7,473 nucleotides of DNA. Origin: Bradyrhizobiaceae bacterium. Its GTDB lineage: Bacteria; Pseudomonadota; Alphaproteobacteria; Rhizobiales; Xanthobacteraceae. Shown here piece by piece: positions 1-7,473 of the stretch. The stretch spans positions 1 through 7,473 of the forward strand of contig JAEULX010000205.1 of the NCBI GenBank assembly GCA_016793685.1, read 5' to 3'. The first letter of the stretch is position 1. Each line of letters opens with the position of its first letter. The notes under the pieces were generated by a model, which ran no database searches, was not told the DNA's origin, and worked only from the letters and a program-made list of their open reading frames with translations. Both the position numbers and the translations under genes were made by a program.

Positions 1-136
1 CTGGCCGAGCCGGCGCGAAACCGCGATCACCACGCTGATGGTCTTCATCATGTCGGCGGTCGCCGCGTTGTTCTTCCTGTTCGCCGATCAACTCATCCGC
101 ATGCTCGTGACGCTCGTGCTCGGAATCGGACGCTGA
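1..136 (+). CDS. secE: Protein translocase subunit SecE, C-terminal part (5' end outside window)
   Basis: SecE is the small essential subunit of the SecYEG translocon in the inner membrane, where it clamps SecY. Only the last 44 codons are present, read from base 2, with stop TGA at 134-136. The visible protein starts with WPSRRET, the conserved amphipathic-helix motif just before the core membrane segment. A hydrophobic stretch (TTLMVFIMSAVAALFFLFAD) follows, then a short tail ending LVLGIGR. This is the expected C-terminal end of a single-span bacterial SecE. Position immediately before nusG is the classic arrangement, with a 22-base gap to nusG, so the two are probably co-transcribed. The start codon and promoter lie outside the window. 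Confidence 0.93.
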   Translation, partial: WPSRRETAITTLMVFIMSAVAALFFLFADQLIRMLVTLVLGIGR

Positions 137-158
137 CGGAGTTTGCCGGATCACCGCC

Positions 159-689
159 ATGACCAAGCGCTGGTATATCGTTCACGCCTACTCGAATTTC
201 GAGAACAAGGTCGCCGAATCCATCCGCGAACAGGCGAAGCAGCGTCATCTCGAGCATCTGTTCGAGCAGATCCTGGTGCCCAAGGAAAAGGTCACCGAGG
301 TCAGGCGCGGACGCAAGGTCGACGCCGAGCGCAAGTTCTTTCCCGGCTATGTGCTGGTGAAGATGGACCTGACCGACGAGGCCTATCACCTCATCAAGAA
401 CACGCCGAAGGTGACCGGCTTCCTCGGCACCGACAACAAGCCGATGCCGATTTCCGAGGCGGAGGCGAGCCGCATCCTGCACCAGGTGCAGGAGGGGATC
501 GACCGGCCGAAATCCACCGTCTCGTTCGAGGTCGGCGAGCAGGTGCGGGTGTCGGACGGGCCGTTCGCCTCGTTCAACGGCGTGGTGGAGGAGGTCGACG
601 ACGCCCGCTCCCGGGTCAAGGTGGCGGTGTCGATTTTTGGCCGCGCCACCCCGGTCGAACTTGAATTCGGCCAAGTCGAGAAGATGTAA
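159..689 (+). CDS. nusG: Transcription termination/antitermination factor NusG
   Basis: NusG binds RNA polymerase, suppresses backtracking, and links it to Rho or to ribosomal S10. The 176-residue product has the usual length and two domains. The NGN domain spans about residues 3-110, with the opening RWYIVHAYSNFE and the signature FFPGYVLV at 60-67. A KOW domain spans about 123-176 (FEVGEQVRVSDGPFASFNG), ending in VELEFGQVEKM. The ATG at 159 gives the normal family N-terminus. No strong Shine-Dalgarno precedes it: only a CGGAG about 17 bases upstream, so translation may be partly coupled to secE. Its 3' end uses an unusual CTT leucine codon inside a promoter-like sequence, described separately. 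No frameshift or missing key residue is seen. Confidence 0.98.
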   Translation: MTKRWYIVHAYSNFENKVAESIREQAKQRHLEHLFEQILVPKEKVTEVRRGRKVDAERKFFPGYVLVKMDLTDEAYHLIKNTPKVTGFLGTDNKPMPISEAEASRILHQVQEGIDRPKSTVSFEVGEQVRVSDGPFASFNGVVEEVDDARSRVKVAVSIFGRATPVELEFGQVEKM

Positions 690-690
690 T
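661..690 (+). promoter_or_regulatory. Possible promoter in the nusG 3' end, ahead of rplK
   Basis: TTGAAT (661-666) and TGTAAT (685-690) are separated by 18 bases and match sigma-70-type -35 and -10 boxes at 4/6 and 5/6 positions. They overlap the last nusG codons and stop. Transcription would begin near 697 and make an rplK leader of about 160 bases. This is a plain consensus match in coding sequence, so chance is a real alternative. Confidence 0.25.
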
Positions 691-696
691 CGCTTT

Positions 697-726
697 CGTC
701 ATTGCCGGGCCCGAACCGGCATGACG
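697..726. repeat. Inverted repeat after nusG (REP-like or attenuator hairpin)
   Basis: CGTCAT-T-GCCGG (697-708) pairs with CCGGCATGACG (716-726): 11 base pairs with one bulged T and a 7-base loop. It begins 8 bases after the nusG stop. No T-run follows, so it is not a standard intrinsic terminator. The words GTCATTGCCGGG and CCGGCATGAC recall dispersed palindromic repeats that I remember from Bradyrhizobium-type genomes. Copy number cannot be judged from one window. Confidence 0.5.
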
Positions 727-735
727 GCCCCGCCG

Positions 736-758
736 GGGGCTGCAACAGACGCAGCCTT
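736..758 (+). other. Hairpin in the rplK leader
   Basis: GGCTGC (738-743) pairs perfectly with GCAGCC (751-756) around a 7-base loop AACAGAC, and two G-T pairs can extend it outward. Only TT follows, so termination is unlikely to be efficient. It competes with a smaller hairpin, GCCCC (727-731) with GGGGC (736-740), since both use bases 738-740. Either one may shape the rplK leader RNA. Confidence 0.4.
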
Positions 759-766
759 AAGGCGAA

Positions 767-804
767 AAAGACGTGGGAGGAGGGGCGGTTCGCCGACCGT
801 CTTT
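767..804 (+). promoter_or_regulatory. Candidate ribosomal protein L1 binding site (rplKA autoregulatory leader)
   Basis: AAAGACG (767-773) pairs perfectly with CGTCTTT (798-804). Inside it, GGCG (784-787) pairs with CGCC (791-794) around a GTT loop. The asymmetric internal loop has TGGGAGGAGG on the 5' side and GAC on the 3' side. The two key strings, GTGGGAGG (773-780) and GCCGACC (792-798), are the same as those I recall flanking the L1-binding loop in helix 77 of E. coli 23S rRNA. In E. coli, L1 represses rplK-rplA by binding a mimic of its rRNA site in the rplK leader. Location just ahead of rplK-rplA fits that role. Sequence and position are seen directly; L1 binding is inferred. Confidence 0.68.
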
Positions 805-843
805 GATCCGCACCACGAACCCTGCGAGCCGGAATCCCGGCGC

Positions 844-850
844 GAAGGAG
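844..850 (+). promoter_or_regulatory. Ribosome binding site of rplK
   Basis: GAAGGAG lies 7 bases before the rplK ATG. A small hairpin, GCCGG (828-832) with CCGGC (837-841), ends just before it and may keep the site exposed. Confidence 0.85.
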
Positions 851-857
851 CATTGTC

Positions 858-1286
858 ATGGCGAAGAAAGTCACCGGCTACCTGAAACTGCAGGTGCCGG
901 CGGGGGCGGCCAATCCATCCCCGCCGATCGGTCCCGCGCTCGGCCAGCGCGGCCTCAACATCATGGAATTCTGCAAGGCGTTCAACGCCCAGACCCAGCA
1001 GCTGGAGAAGGGCTCGCCGATTCCCGTGGTGATCACGATCTACGCGGACCGGTCGTTCACCTTCGAAATGCGCACCCCGCCCGTCTCCTACTTCCTCAAG
1101 AAGGCGGCGAAGGTCGACAAGGGCGCCAAGGCCACCGGCCGCGACAAGGCGGGCGTGGTGACCCGGGACCAGGTCAAGGAGATCGCCGAAAAGAAGATGA
1201 AGGACCTCAACTGCGACACGGTCGAATCGGCGATGCGCATGATCGAGGGCTCGGCAAAGTCGATGGGCATCGAGGTGAGGGGTTAA
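858..1286 (+). CDS. rplK: 50S ribosomal protein L11
   Basis: L11 binds the 23S rRNA GTPase-associated region at the base of the L12 stalk and is the target region for thiostrepton-type antibiotics. The 142-residue product is full length. The N-terminal domain (about 1-72) carries the proline-rich [13 protein letters not shown] at 20-32 followed by [12 protein letters not shown]. The C-terminal rRNA-binding domain (about 73-142) contains [21 protein letters not shown] and ends [12 protein letters not shown]. Pro22 and Pro23, in the loop altered in thiostrepton-resistant mutants, are intact. The ATG at 858 is fixed by a strong GAAGGAG. rplA follows after only 4 bases, so the two are almost certainly one transcript and translationally coupled, with L1 as the likely repressor through the leader hairpin. 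Confidence 0.98.
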   Translation: MAKKVTGYLKLQVPAGAANPSPPIGPALGQRGLNIMEFCKAFNAQTQQLEKGSPIPVVITIYADRSFTFEMRTPPVSYFLKKAAKVDKGAKATGRDKAGVVTRDQVKEIAEKKMKDLNCDTVESAMRMIEGSAKSMGIEVRG

Positions 1287-1290
1287 CGCC

Positions 1291-1989
1291 ATGGCACAGC
1301 ACGGAAAAAGGGTGCGCGACGCGCGCGAGGGCATCGACCGGACCAAGCTCTATCCGCTGTCGGAAGCGGTCCAGCTGGTGAAGGAACGGGCGAAGGCCAA
1401 GTTCGACGAGACGATCGAGATCGCGATGAATCTCGGCGTCGACCCGCGCCATGCCGACCAGATGGTGCGCGGCGTGGTGGCGCTCCCCAACGGGACCGGC
1501 CGTTCGGTACGGGTCGCCGTGTTCGCCCGCGGGGCGAAGGCCGACGAGGCCAAGGCCGCCGGCGCCGATGTGGTCGGGGCCGAGGATCTGGTGGAGAAGG
1601 TGCAGGGCGGCAATATCGACTTCGACCGCTGCATCGCCACGCCCGACCTGATGCCGCTGGTCGGCCGCCTCGGCAAGGTGCTCGGCCCGCGCGGCATGAT
1701 GCCCAACCCCAAGGTCGGCACGGTCACCATGGACATCACCGCGGCGGTGAAGGCCTCCAAGGGCGGCTCGGTCGAGTTCCGGGTGGAGAAGGCCGGTATC
1801 ATCCATGCCGGCGTCGGCAAGGCCTCGTTCGACGCGGACAAGCTCGTGGAAAACATCAAGGCTTTCGCCGATGCCGTTAACAAGGCTAAGCCTGCCGGCG
1901 CCAAAGGCCAGTACATCAATCGCGTCGCCGTCTCCTCGACCATGGGGCCGGGCGTGAAGGTGGAGCCGGGCAGCCTGTTCGCGCAGTGA
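1291..1989 (+). CDS. rplA: 50S ribosomal protein L1
   Basis: L1 forms the mobile L1 stalk near the ribosomal E site and helps release deacylated tRNA. In E. coli it also represses its own operon. The 232-residue product is full length. Domain I is made of the two ends of the chain and domain II is the middle segment. The family signature lies at residues 125-144 ([20 protein letters not shown]). The chain closes with the conserved [10 protein letters not shown] near 215-224. The start ATG is 4 bases after the rplK stop, and its Shine-Dalgarno (GAGGTGAGGGG) lies inside the end of rplK. The stop TGA at 1987-1989 is the first triplet of a tandem repeat that continues downstream, so the end of the gene borders a duplicated segment. 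Confidence 0.98.
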   Translation: MAQHGKRVRDAREGIDRTKLYPLSEAVQLVKERAKAKFDETIEIAMNLGVDPRHADQMVRGVVALPNGTGRSVRVAVFARGAKADEAKAAGADVVGAEDLVEKVQGGNIDFDRCIATPDLMPLVGRLGKVLGPRGMMPNPKVGTVTMDITAAVKASKGGSVEFRVEKAGIIHAGVGKASFDADKLVENIKAFADAVNKAKPAGAKGQYINRVAVSSTMGPGVKVEPGSLFAQ

Positions 1990-2073
1990 TCTCGCGCCTG
2001 CGGCGCTAAAGGGCTTGATCTCGCGCCTGCGGCGCTAAAGGACGTTGATCTCCGCCTGCGGCGCTAAAGGGCT
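1987..2073. repeat. Three tandem copies of a 28-30 base GC-rich repeat
   Basis: Copies start at 1987, 2016 and 2046, each opening with TGATCTC and containing CGCCTGCGGCGCTAAAGG. Copy 1 is 29 bases, copy 2 is 30 (ends GGACGT instead of GGGCT), and copy 3 is 28 (one CG step lost after TGATCTC). The TGA of copy 1 is the rplA stop codon. Copies 1 and 2 each hold a hairpin, GCGCC-TGC-GGCGC (1994-2006 and 2023-2035), and copy 3 keeps a 4-bp version (2053-2063). The third copy runs directly into the -35 box of the rplJ promoter. The near-identity of the copies suggests recent slippage or duplication. No protein-coding role is evident. Confidence 0.9.
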
Positions 2074-2100
2074 TGGCAAAGCGCCGCGGACGTCCTAGAT
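2072..2100 (+). promoter_or_regulatory. Promoter for rplJ-rplL-rpoB (sigma-70 type)
   Basis: CTTGGC (2072-2077) and CTAGAT (2095-2100) are separated by exactly 17 bases. Each differs at one position from the alphaproteobacterial housekeeping consensus CTTGAC-N17-CTATAT. Transcription would start near 2106-2108, giving an rplJ leader of about 440 bases that includes all the structured elements downstream. The -10 box sits in a perfect dyad, GTCCTA-GA-TAGGAC (2092-2105), which could be a regulator site or the first RNA structure. A second promoter ahead of rplJ is also known in E. coli. Confidence 0.7.
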
Positions 2101-2105
2101 AGGAC
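2092..2105. promoter_or_regulatory. Dyad overlapping the -10 box of the rplJ promoter
   Basis: GTCCTA (2092-2097) and TAGGAC (2100-2105) form a perfect inverted repeat with a 2-base centre. It covers the -10 hexamer at 2095-2100. It could be an operator, but no known binding motif is recognised, and short GC-rich dyads can occur by chance. Confidence 0.35.
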
Positions 2106-2110
2106 CCACG

Positions 2111-2142
2111 GGCGTGCCGACCCAGTTTGTCGGCGCGCCTTT
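2111..2142 (+). terminator. Terminator- or attenuator-like hairpin near the rplJ transcript start
   Basis: GGCGTGCCGAC (2111-2121) pairs with GTCGGCGCGCC (2129-2139): 11 bp with one G-T pair and a 7-base loop CCAGTTT, followed by TTT. The stem is strong but the T-tract is short, so efficient intrinsic termination is doubtful. It could end read-through from rplA, protect the 5' end of RNA started at the promoter just upstream, or attenuate. A second hairpin (2132-2138 with 2143-2149) uses the same bases and would exclude the lower half of this one. Confidence 0.4.
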
Positions 2143-2293
2143 GCGCGTCCTGCGGAAAATGCGGCGAACAGGATAAAACTCCTTTTTCAACGCTCGAGCG
2201 AACTCATAATCGGGGCTCGCGGGAGCTTGGAAGGATGCCTCTGCCGCTTTTGCTGCATACGCGCAGGCCGCGCCCGCGGTTCGGGCCGGCCAG

Positions 2294-2369
2294 TCCTGTC
2301 CGAGACTGCAGGCGCCCGCGCTTCATGCGTTGGCTTAATTCTCTGCTCTAGGAGCCTGCATAGACGGGG
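2294..2369 (+). promoter_or_regulatory. L10 leader: candidate L10-L12 binding RNA element with kink-turn
   Basis: An outer stem CCTG (2295-2298) pairs with CGGG (2365-2368). An inner stem TGCAGGC (2307-2313) pairs perfectly with GCCTGCA (2354-2360). Between them lie GAGA (2302-2305) on one strand and TAGA (2361-2364) on the other. These can form an A-U pair plus consecutive G.A, A.G and G.A pairs next to a 3-base bulge (UCC, 2299-2301), which is the layout of a kink-turn, with C2306 left as a bulge. The inner stem caps in a hairpin at 2314-2334 and a single-stranded GGCTTAATT-type region. The E. coli L10-L12 complex is known to bind a kink-turn in the rplJ leader and repress rplJL translation, and position and shape agree here. 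The fold is by eye, and the precise Rfam L10_leader match is untested. Confidence 0.65.
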
Positions 2370-2393
2370 AAGATCGGTTTCGGGGCGTGCCCC

Positions 2394-2499
2394 GCGACGG
2401 TTCGGACTCGGGTCAACCCGACGCTGCCATGCGTTTGGGGGACAGGGCGTTGGAGCCTCGTTCCATCCTTCCGCCAGCGGAAGGGGAGCGAACCGTCGC
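2394..2499 (+). other. Long-range paired leader domain upstream of rplJ
   Basis: GCGACGGTTCG (2394-2404) is perfectly complementary to CGAACCGTCGC (2489-2499), 11 bp across 84 bases. Within it are two local hairpins: CGGGT/ACCCG (2409-2420) and the perfect 8-bp CCTTCCGC/GCGGAAGG (2467-2484). Another hairpin, CGGGGC/GCCCCG (2381-2394), sits just outside and touches its 5' edge. Together they would make a compact multi-branched domain joining the L10 element to the rplJ start region. I infer a role in translational control. No protein or ligand is identified. Confidence 0.55.
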
Positions 2500-2503
2500 A
2501 ACC

Positions 2504-2524
2504 GGCGGCGTTGCTTGCGCCGCC
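2504..2524 (+). other. Hairpin immediately before the rplJ ribosome binding site
   Basis: GGCGGCG (2504-2510) pairs perfectly with CGCCGCC (2518-2524) around the loop TTGCTTG. It ends 4 bases before the Shine-Dalgarno GGAGAGAG. In this fold the site stays open; a competing fold could hide it. Confidence 0.5.
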
Positions 2525-2528
2525 AACC

Positions 2529-2536
2529 GGAGAGAG
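2529..2536 (+). promoter_or_regulatory. Ribosome binding site that fixes the GTG start of rplJ
   Basis: GGAGAGAG ends 8 bases before GTG at 2545. It supports the GTG over any upstream in-frame start, none of which gives an L10-like N-terminus. Confidence 0.85.
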
Positions 2537-2544
2537 AGCAACAC

Positions 2545-3057
2545 GTGGATCGAGCGGCCAAGAAGGAGCTGGTCGCGACGTTGAGCGAGGTGTTCAAAGC
2601 CTCCAACGTCGTGGTCGTCGCTCACTATGCCGGTCTCACCGTCGCCCAAATGCAGACCCTGCGCCGGCAAGCCAAGCAGGCAGGGGCATCCGTGAAGGTG
2701 GCGAAGAACCGTCTCGCCAAGATCGCACTGGACGGGACTGATGGAGCGGTCGTTGCGCCCCTGCTCAAGGGGCCTACCGTGCTCGCCTATTCGGGCGACC
2801 CGGTAGCCGCACCCAAGGTCGTGTCCGATTTCGCCAAGGCGAATGAAAAGCTCGTCATTCTCGGCGGCGCGCTCGGCAGCACCGTGCTCGACGCCAACGG
2901 CGTCAAGGCGCTTGCCTCGCTGCCGTCGCTCGACGAGCTGCGAGCCAAGATCGTCGGCCTGATCCAGGCGCCGGCGACCAAGATCGCGCAGGTGATCACC
3001 GCGCCCGCCGCCAAGGTGGCGCGCGTCGTCCACGCCTACAGCGCCAAGGGCGAGTAA
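2545..3057 (+). CDS. rplJ: 50S ribosomal protein L10
   Basis: L10 anchors L12 dimers on the ribosome and, with L11, forms the stalk base that recruits translational GTPases. The predicted 170-residue protein starts at GTG ([10 protein letters not shown]), which matches the family N-terminus and length of about 170. The rRNA-binding N-terminal domain includes [14 protein letters not shown] near 27-40 and the conserved KVAKNRLAK at 51-59. GPTVLAYS follows at 76-83. The C-terminal helix that holds L12 spans about 132-168 and is built of three visible 11-residue repeats (136-146, 147-157, 158-168), each ending in lysine. In-frame extension upstream to 2227 is rejected because it is Cys/Arg-rich and lies in the structured leader. 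rplL follows after 41 bases, and the pair is probably repressed by the L10-L12 complex. Confidence 0.97.
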   Translation: MDRAAKKELVATLSEVFKASNVVVVAHYAGLTVAQMQTLRRQAKQAGASVKVAKNRLAKIALDGTDGAVVAPLLKGPTVLAYSGDPVAAPKVVSDFAKANEKLVILGGALGSTVLDANGVKALASLPSLDELRAKIVGLIQAPATKIAQVITAPAAKVARVVHAYSAKGE

Positions 3058-3098
3058 GTTCTCAACCGAAATCGACTTATATTGAAAGGACTTGACTG

Positions 3099-3479
3099 AT
3101 GGCTGATCTGCAAAAGATCGTTGACGACCTCTCCAGCCTCACCGTGCTCGAGGCGGCCGAGCTCGCCAAGCTCTTGGAAGAGAAATGGGGCGTATCGGCT
3201 GCCGCCGCCGTCGCGGTCGCGGCGGGTCCCGCTGCTGCCGGCGCCGCTGCCGCGCCTGTCGAAGAGAAGACCGAGTTCACCGTCGTGCTCGCCGCCGTCG
3301 GCGACAAGAAGATCGAGGTCATCAAAGAGGTGCGGGCGCTCACCGGCCTCGGCCTGAAAGAGGCCAAGGACCTGGTCGAAGGCGCTCCGAAGCCGGTCAA
3401 GGAAGGGGTCAACAAGGAAGAGGCCGAGAAGATCAAGGCCACCCTGGAAAAGGTGGGGGCCAAGGTCGAACTCAAGTGA
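3099..3479 (+). CDS. rplL: 50S ribosomal protein L7/L12
   Basis: L12 is the multi-copy flexible stalk protein that recruits and stimulates EF-G, EF-Tu, IF2 and RF3. The 126-residue product has the usual length and order. The N-terminal dimerization and L10-binding domain is at about 1-32. An Ala-rich hinge (about 33-54) is typical of the family. The globular C-terminal domain (about 56-126) has the conserved [20 protein letters not shown] at 70-89 and ends GAKVELK. A clear GAAAGGA (3084-3090) lies 8 bases before the ATG, fitting the need for more L12 than L10. No promoter was recognised in the 41-base rplJ-rplL gap. Codon use is even more biased than in the neighbours, as expected for one of the cell's most abundant proteins. 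Confidence 0.98.
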   Translation: MADLQKIVDDLSSLTVLEAAELAKLLEEKWGVSAAAAVAVAAGPAAAGAAAAPVEEKTEFTVVLAAVGDKKIEVIKEVRALTGLGLKEAKDLVEGAPKPVKEGVNKEEAEKIKATLEKVGAKVELK

Positions 3480-3493
3480 TCGTGAGGCTAAAC

Positions 3494-3536
3494 GGGCGAT
3501 TCGGTCCTTATATTAAGAAGATTGCCCTCTTCGCCC
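3494..3536 (+). other. Stem-loop just after rplL
   Basis: GGGCGA (3494-3499) pairs with TCGCCC (3531-3536). An inner hairpin GAAGA (3517-3521) with TCTTC (3528-3532) overlaps and competes. It begins 15 bases after the rplL stop and has no T-run. Possible 3'-end or processing structure. Confidence 0.35.
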
Positions 3537-3556
3537 CACGGCGCACATAAGAACTT

Positions 3557-3584
3557 GCGGTCCGCGGCGGGAACCGCGGATCGC
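3557..3584 (+). other. Strong hairpin in the rplL-rpoB gap (candidate processing or attenuation site)
   Basis: GCGGTCCGCGG (3557-3567) pairs with CCGCGGATCGC (3574-3584): 11 bp with one G-T pair and a 6-base loop CGGGAA. There is no T-tract after it. In E. coli the rplL-rpoB gap carries a partial terminator and an RNase III site that lower rpoBC output relative to ribosomal proteins. This hairpin and the next are candidates for that job. Confidence 0.45.
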
Positions 3585-3630
3585 CGAATTTGGACGGCGG
3601 ACGCCACGAACAATGTTCGCCGAGATGCAT

Positions 3631-3664
3631 CTTCCAGCGCGAGGCCCATAGGGCGCGTTGGAAG
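3631..3664 (+). other. Second strong hairpin in the rplL-rpoB gap
   Basis: CTTCCAGCGCG (3631-3641) pairs with CGCGTTGGAAG (3654-3664): 11 bp with one G-T pair. The tip can add CCC (3645-3647) with GGG (3651-3653). It ends 41 bases before rpoB. The length suits double-stranded RNA processing, which is inferred by position only. Just upstream, CGAAC-AAT-GTTCG (3607-3619) is a further short palindrome. Confidence 0.45.
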
Positions 3665-3705
3665 CCGCCGCCGCTACTCCGGCTGGCGGGAAGCGAGAGG
3701 CCACG

Positions 3706-7473
<3,768 letters not shown>

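Larger units (their letters stand above)
1990..2544 (+). other. rplA-rplJ intergenic region (555 bases): repeat, promoter and structured leader
   Basis: No convincing gene lies here. In order it holds the tandem repeat (to 2073), a promoter (2072-2100), a strong hairpin (2111-2139), a less structured part (about 2140-2290), the L10-leader-like element (2294-2369), and a long-range paired domain up to the rplJ ribosome binding site. In the less structured part I see only short elements: the palindrome CGCTCGAGCG (2191-2200), a small hairpin GCTC/GAGC (2215-2226), and CCGCG/CGCGG (2268-2279). An open frame runs in phase with rplJ from a TTG at 2227, but its Cys/Arg-rich translation is unlike any L10 N-terminus and overlaps the structured leader. 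Confidence 0.85.

Noticed and set aside
699..1346. A 215-codon minus-strand frame across the rplK leader and rplK
   Set aside because: It lies opposite rplK and the leader hairpins and has no recognisable protein features. It is a composition shadow.
1987..2073. CRISPR array, because of short tandem repeats
   Set aside because: The copies are directly adjacent with no unique spacers, and the units are 28-30 bases end to end.
2170..2188. Intrinsic terminator AGGA-loop-TCCT followed by T-run (2183-2187)
   Set aside because: The stem is only 4 bp with an A-rich loop, too weak to terminate.
2182..2210. Promoter candidate with CATAAT at 2205-2210
   Set aside because: The -10 is good, but the region 17 bases upstream (CTTTTT) is a poor -35, and the stronger CTTGGC-N17-CTAGAT lies just upstream.
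2227..2544. N-terminal extension of L10 starting at TTG 2227
   Set aside because: The extra 106 residues are Cys/Arg-rich and unlike any L10. They overlay the L10 leader structure, and GTG 2545 has a good ribosome binding site and the family N-terminus.
3607..3619. LexA (SOS) box, because GAAC and GTTC occur together
   Set aside because: The alphaproteobacterial LexA site is a direct repeat GTTC-N7-GTTC. Here the halves are inverted and 3 bases apart.

Overview
The window is a stretch of the conserved bacterial secE-nusG-rplKAJL-rpoB cluster, all on the + strand. It runs from the last 44 codons of secE to about nine tenths of rpoB, and both end genes are cut by the window edges. The DNA is GC-rich with strong G/C preference at third codon positions. 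The protein sequences, especially RpoB, L11 and L10, look like those I remember from Hyphomicrobiales (Rhizobiales), close to the Bradyrhizobiaceae/Xanthobacteraceae side of Alphaproteobacteria. That placement is from memory of family sequences, not from a search.

Layout: secE 3' end (1-136), nusG (159-689), a 168-base leader, rplK (858-1286), rplA (1291-1989), a long 555-base gap, rplJ (2545-3057, GTG start), rplL (3099-3479), a 226-base gap, then rpoB (3706 to the window end, in frame with no stop). The genes serve protein export (SecE), transcription elongation (NusG, RNA polymerase beta) and the ribosomal L1 stalk and L11/L10/L12 GTPase-associated centre.

The coding content is ordinary housekeeping, and I see no mobile element, CRISPR array, tRNA, rRNA or new protein system. 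The interest lies between the genes. The rplK leader carries a hairpin that resembles the L1 target in 23S rRNA, which suggests L1 autoregulation. The rplA-rplJ gap holds, in order: three tandem copies of a 28-30 base repeat whose first copy includes the rplA stop codon; a good alphaproteobacterial housekeeping promoter (CTTGGC-N17-CTAGAT) with a dyad over its -10; a strong GC hairpin near the predicted transcript start; a kink-turn-like stem that fits an L10 leader; and an 11-bp long-range helix that closes off the region before the rplJ ribosome binding site. The rplL-rpoB gap holds two 11-bp hairpins, candidates for the RNA processing or attenuation known at this position in E. coli. All structures were read by eye and not folded computationally.

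Inferred working model: secE-nusG-rplK-rplA may be read from upstream, with L1 repressing rplKA translation. rplJ-rplL-rpoB has its own promoter, and the L10-L12 complex represses rplJL translation. Ribosomal stalk output is thereby uncoupled from RNA polymerase output.
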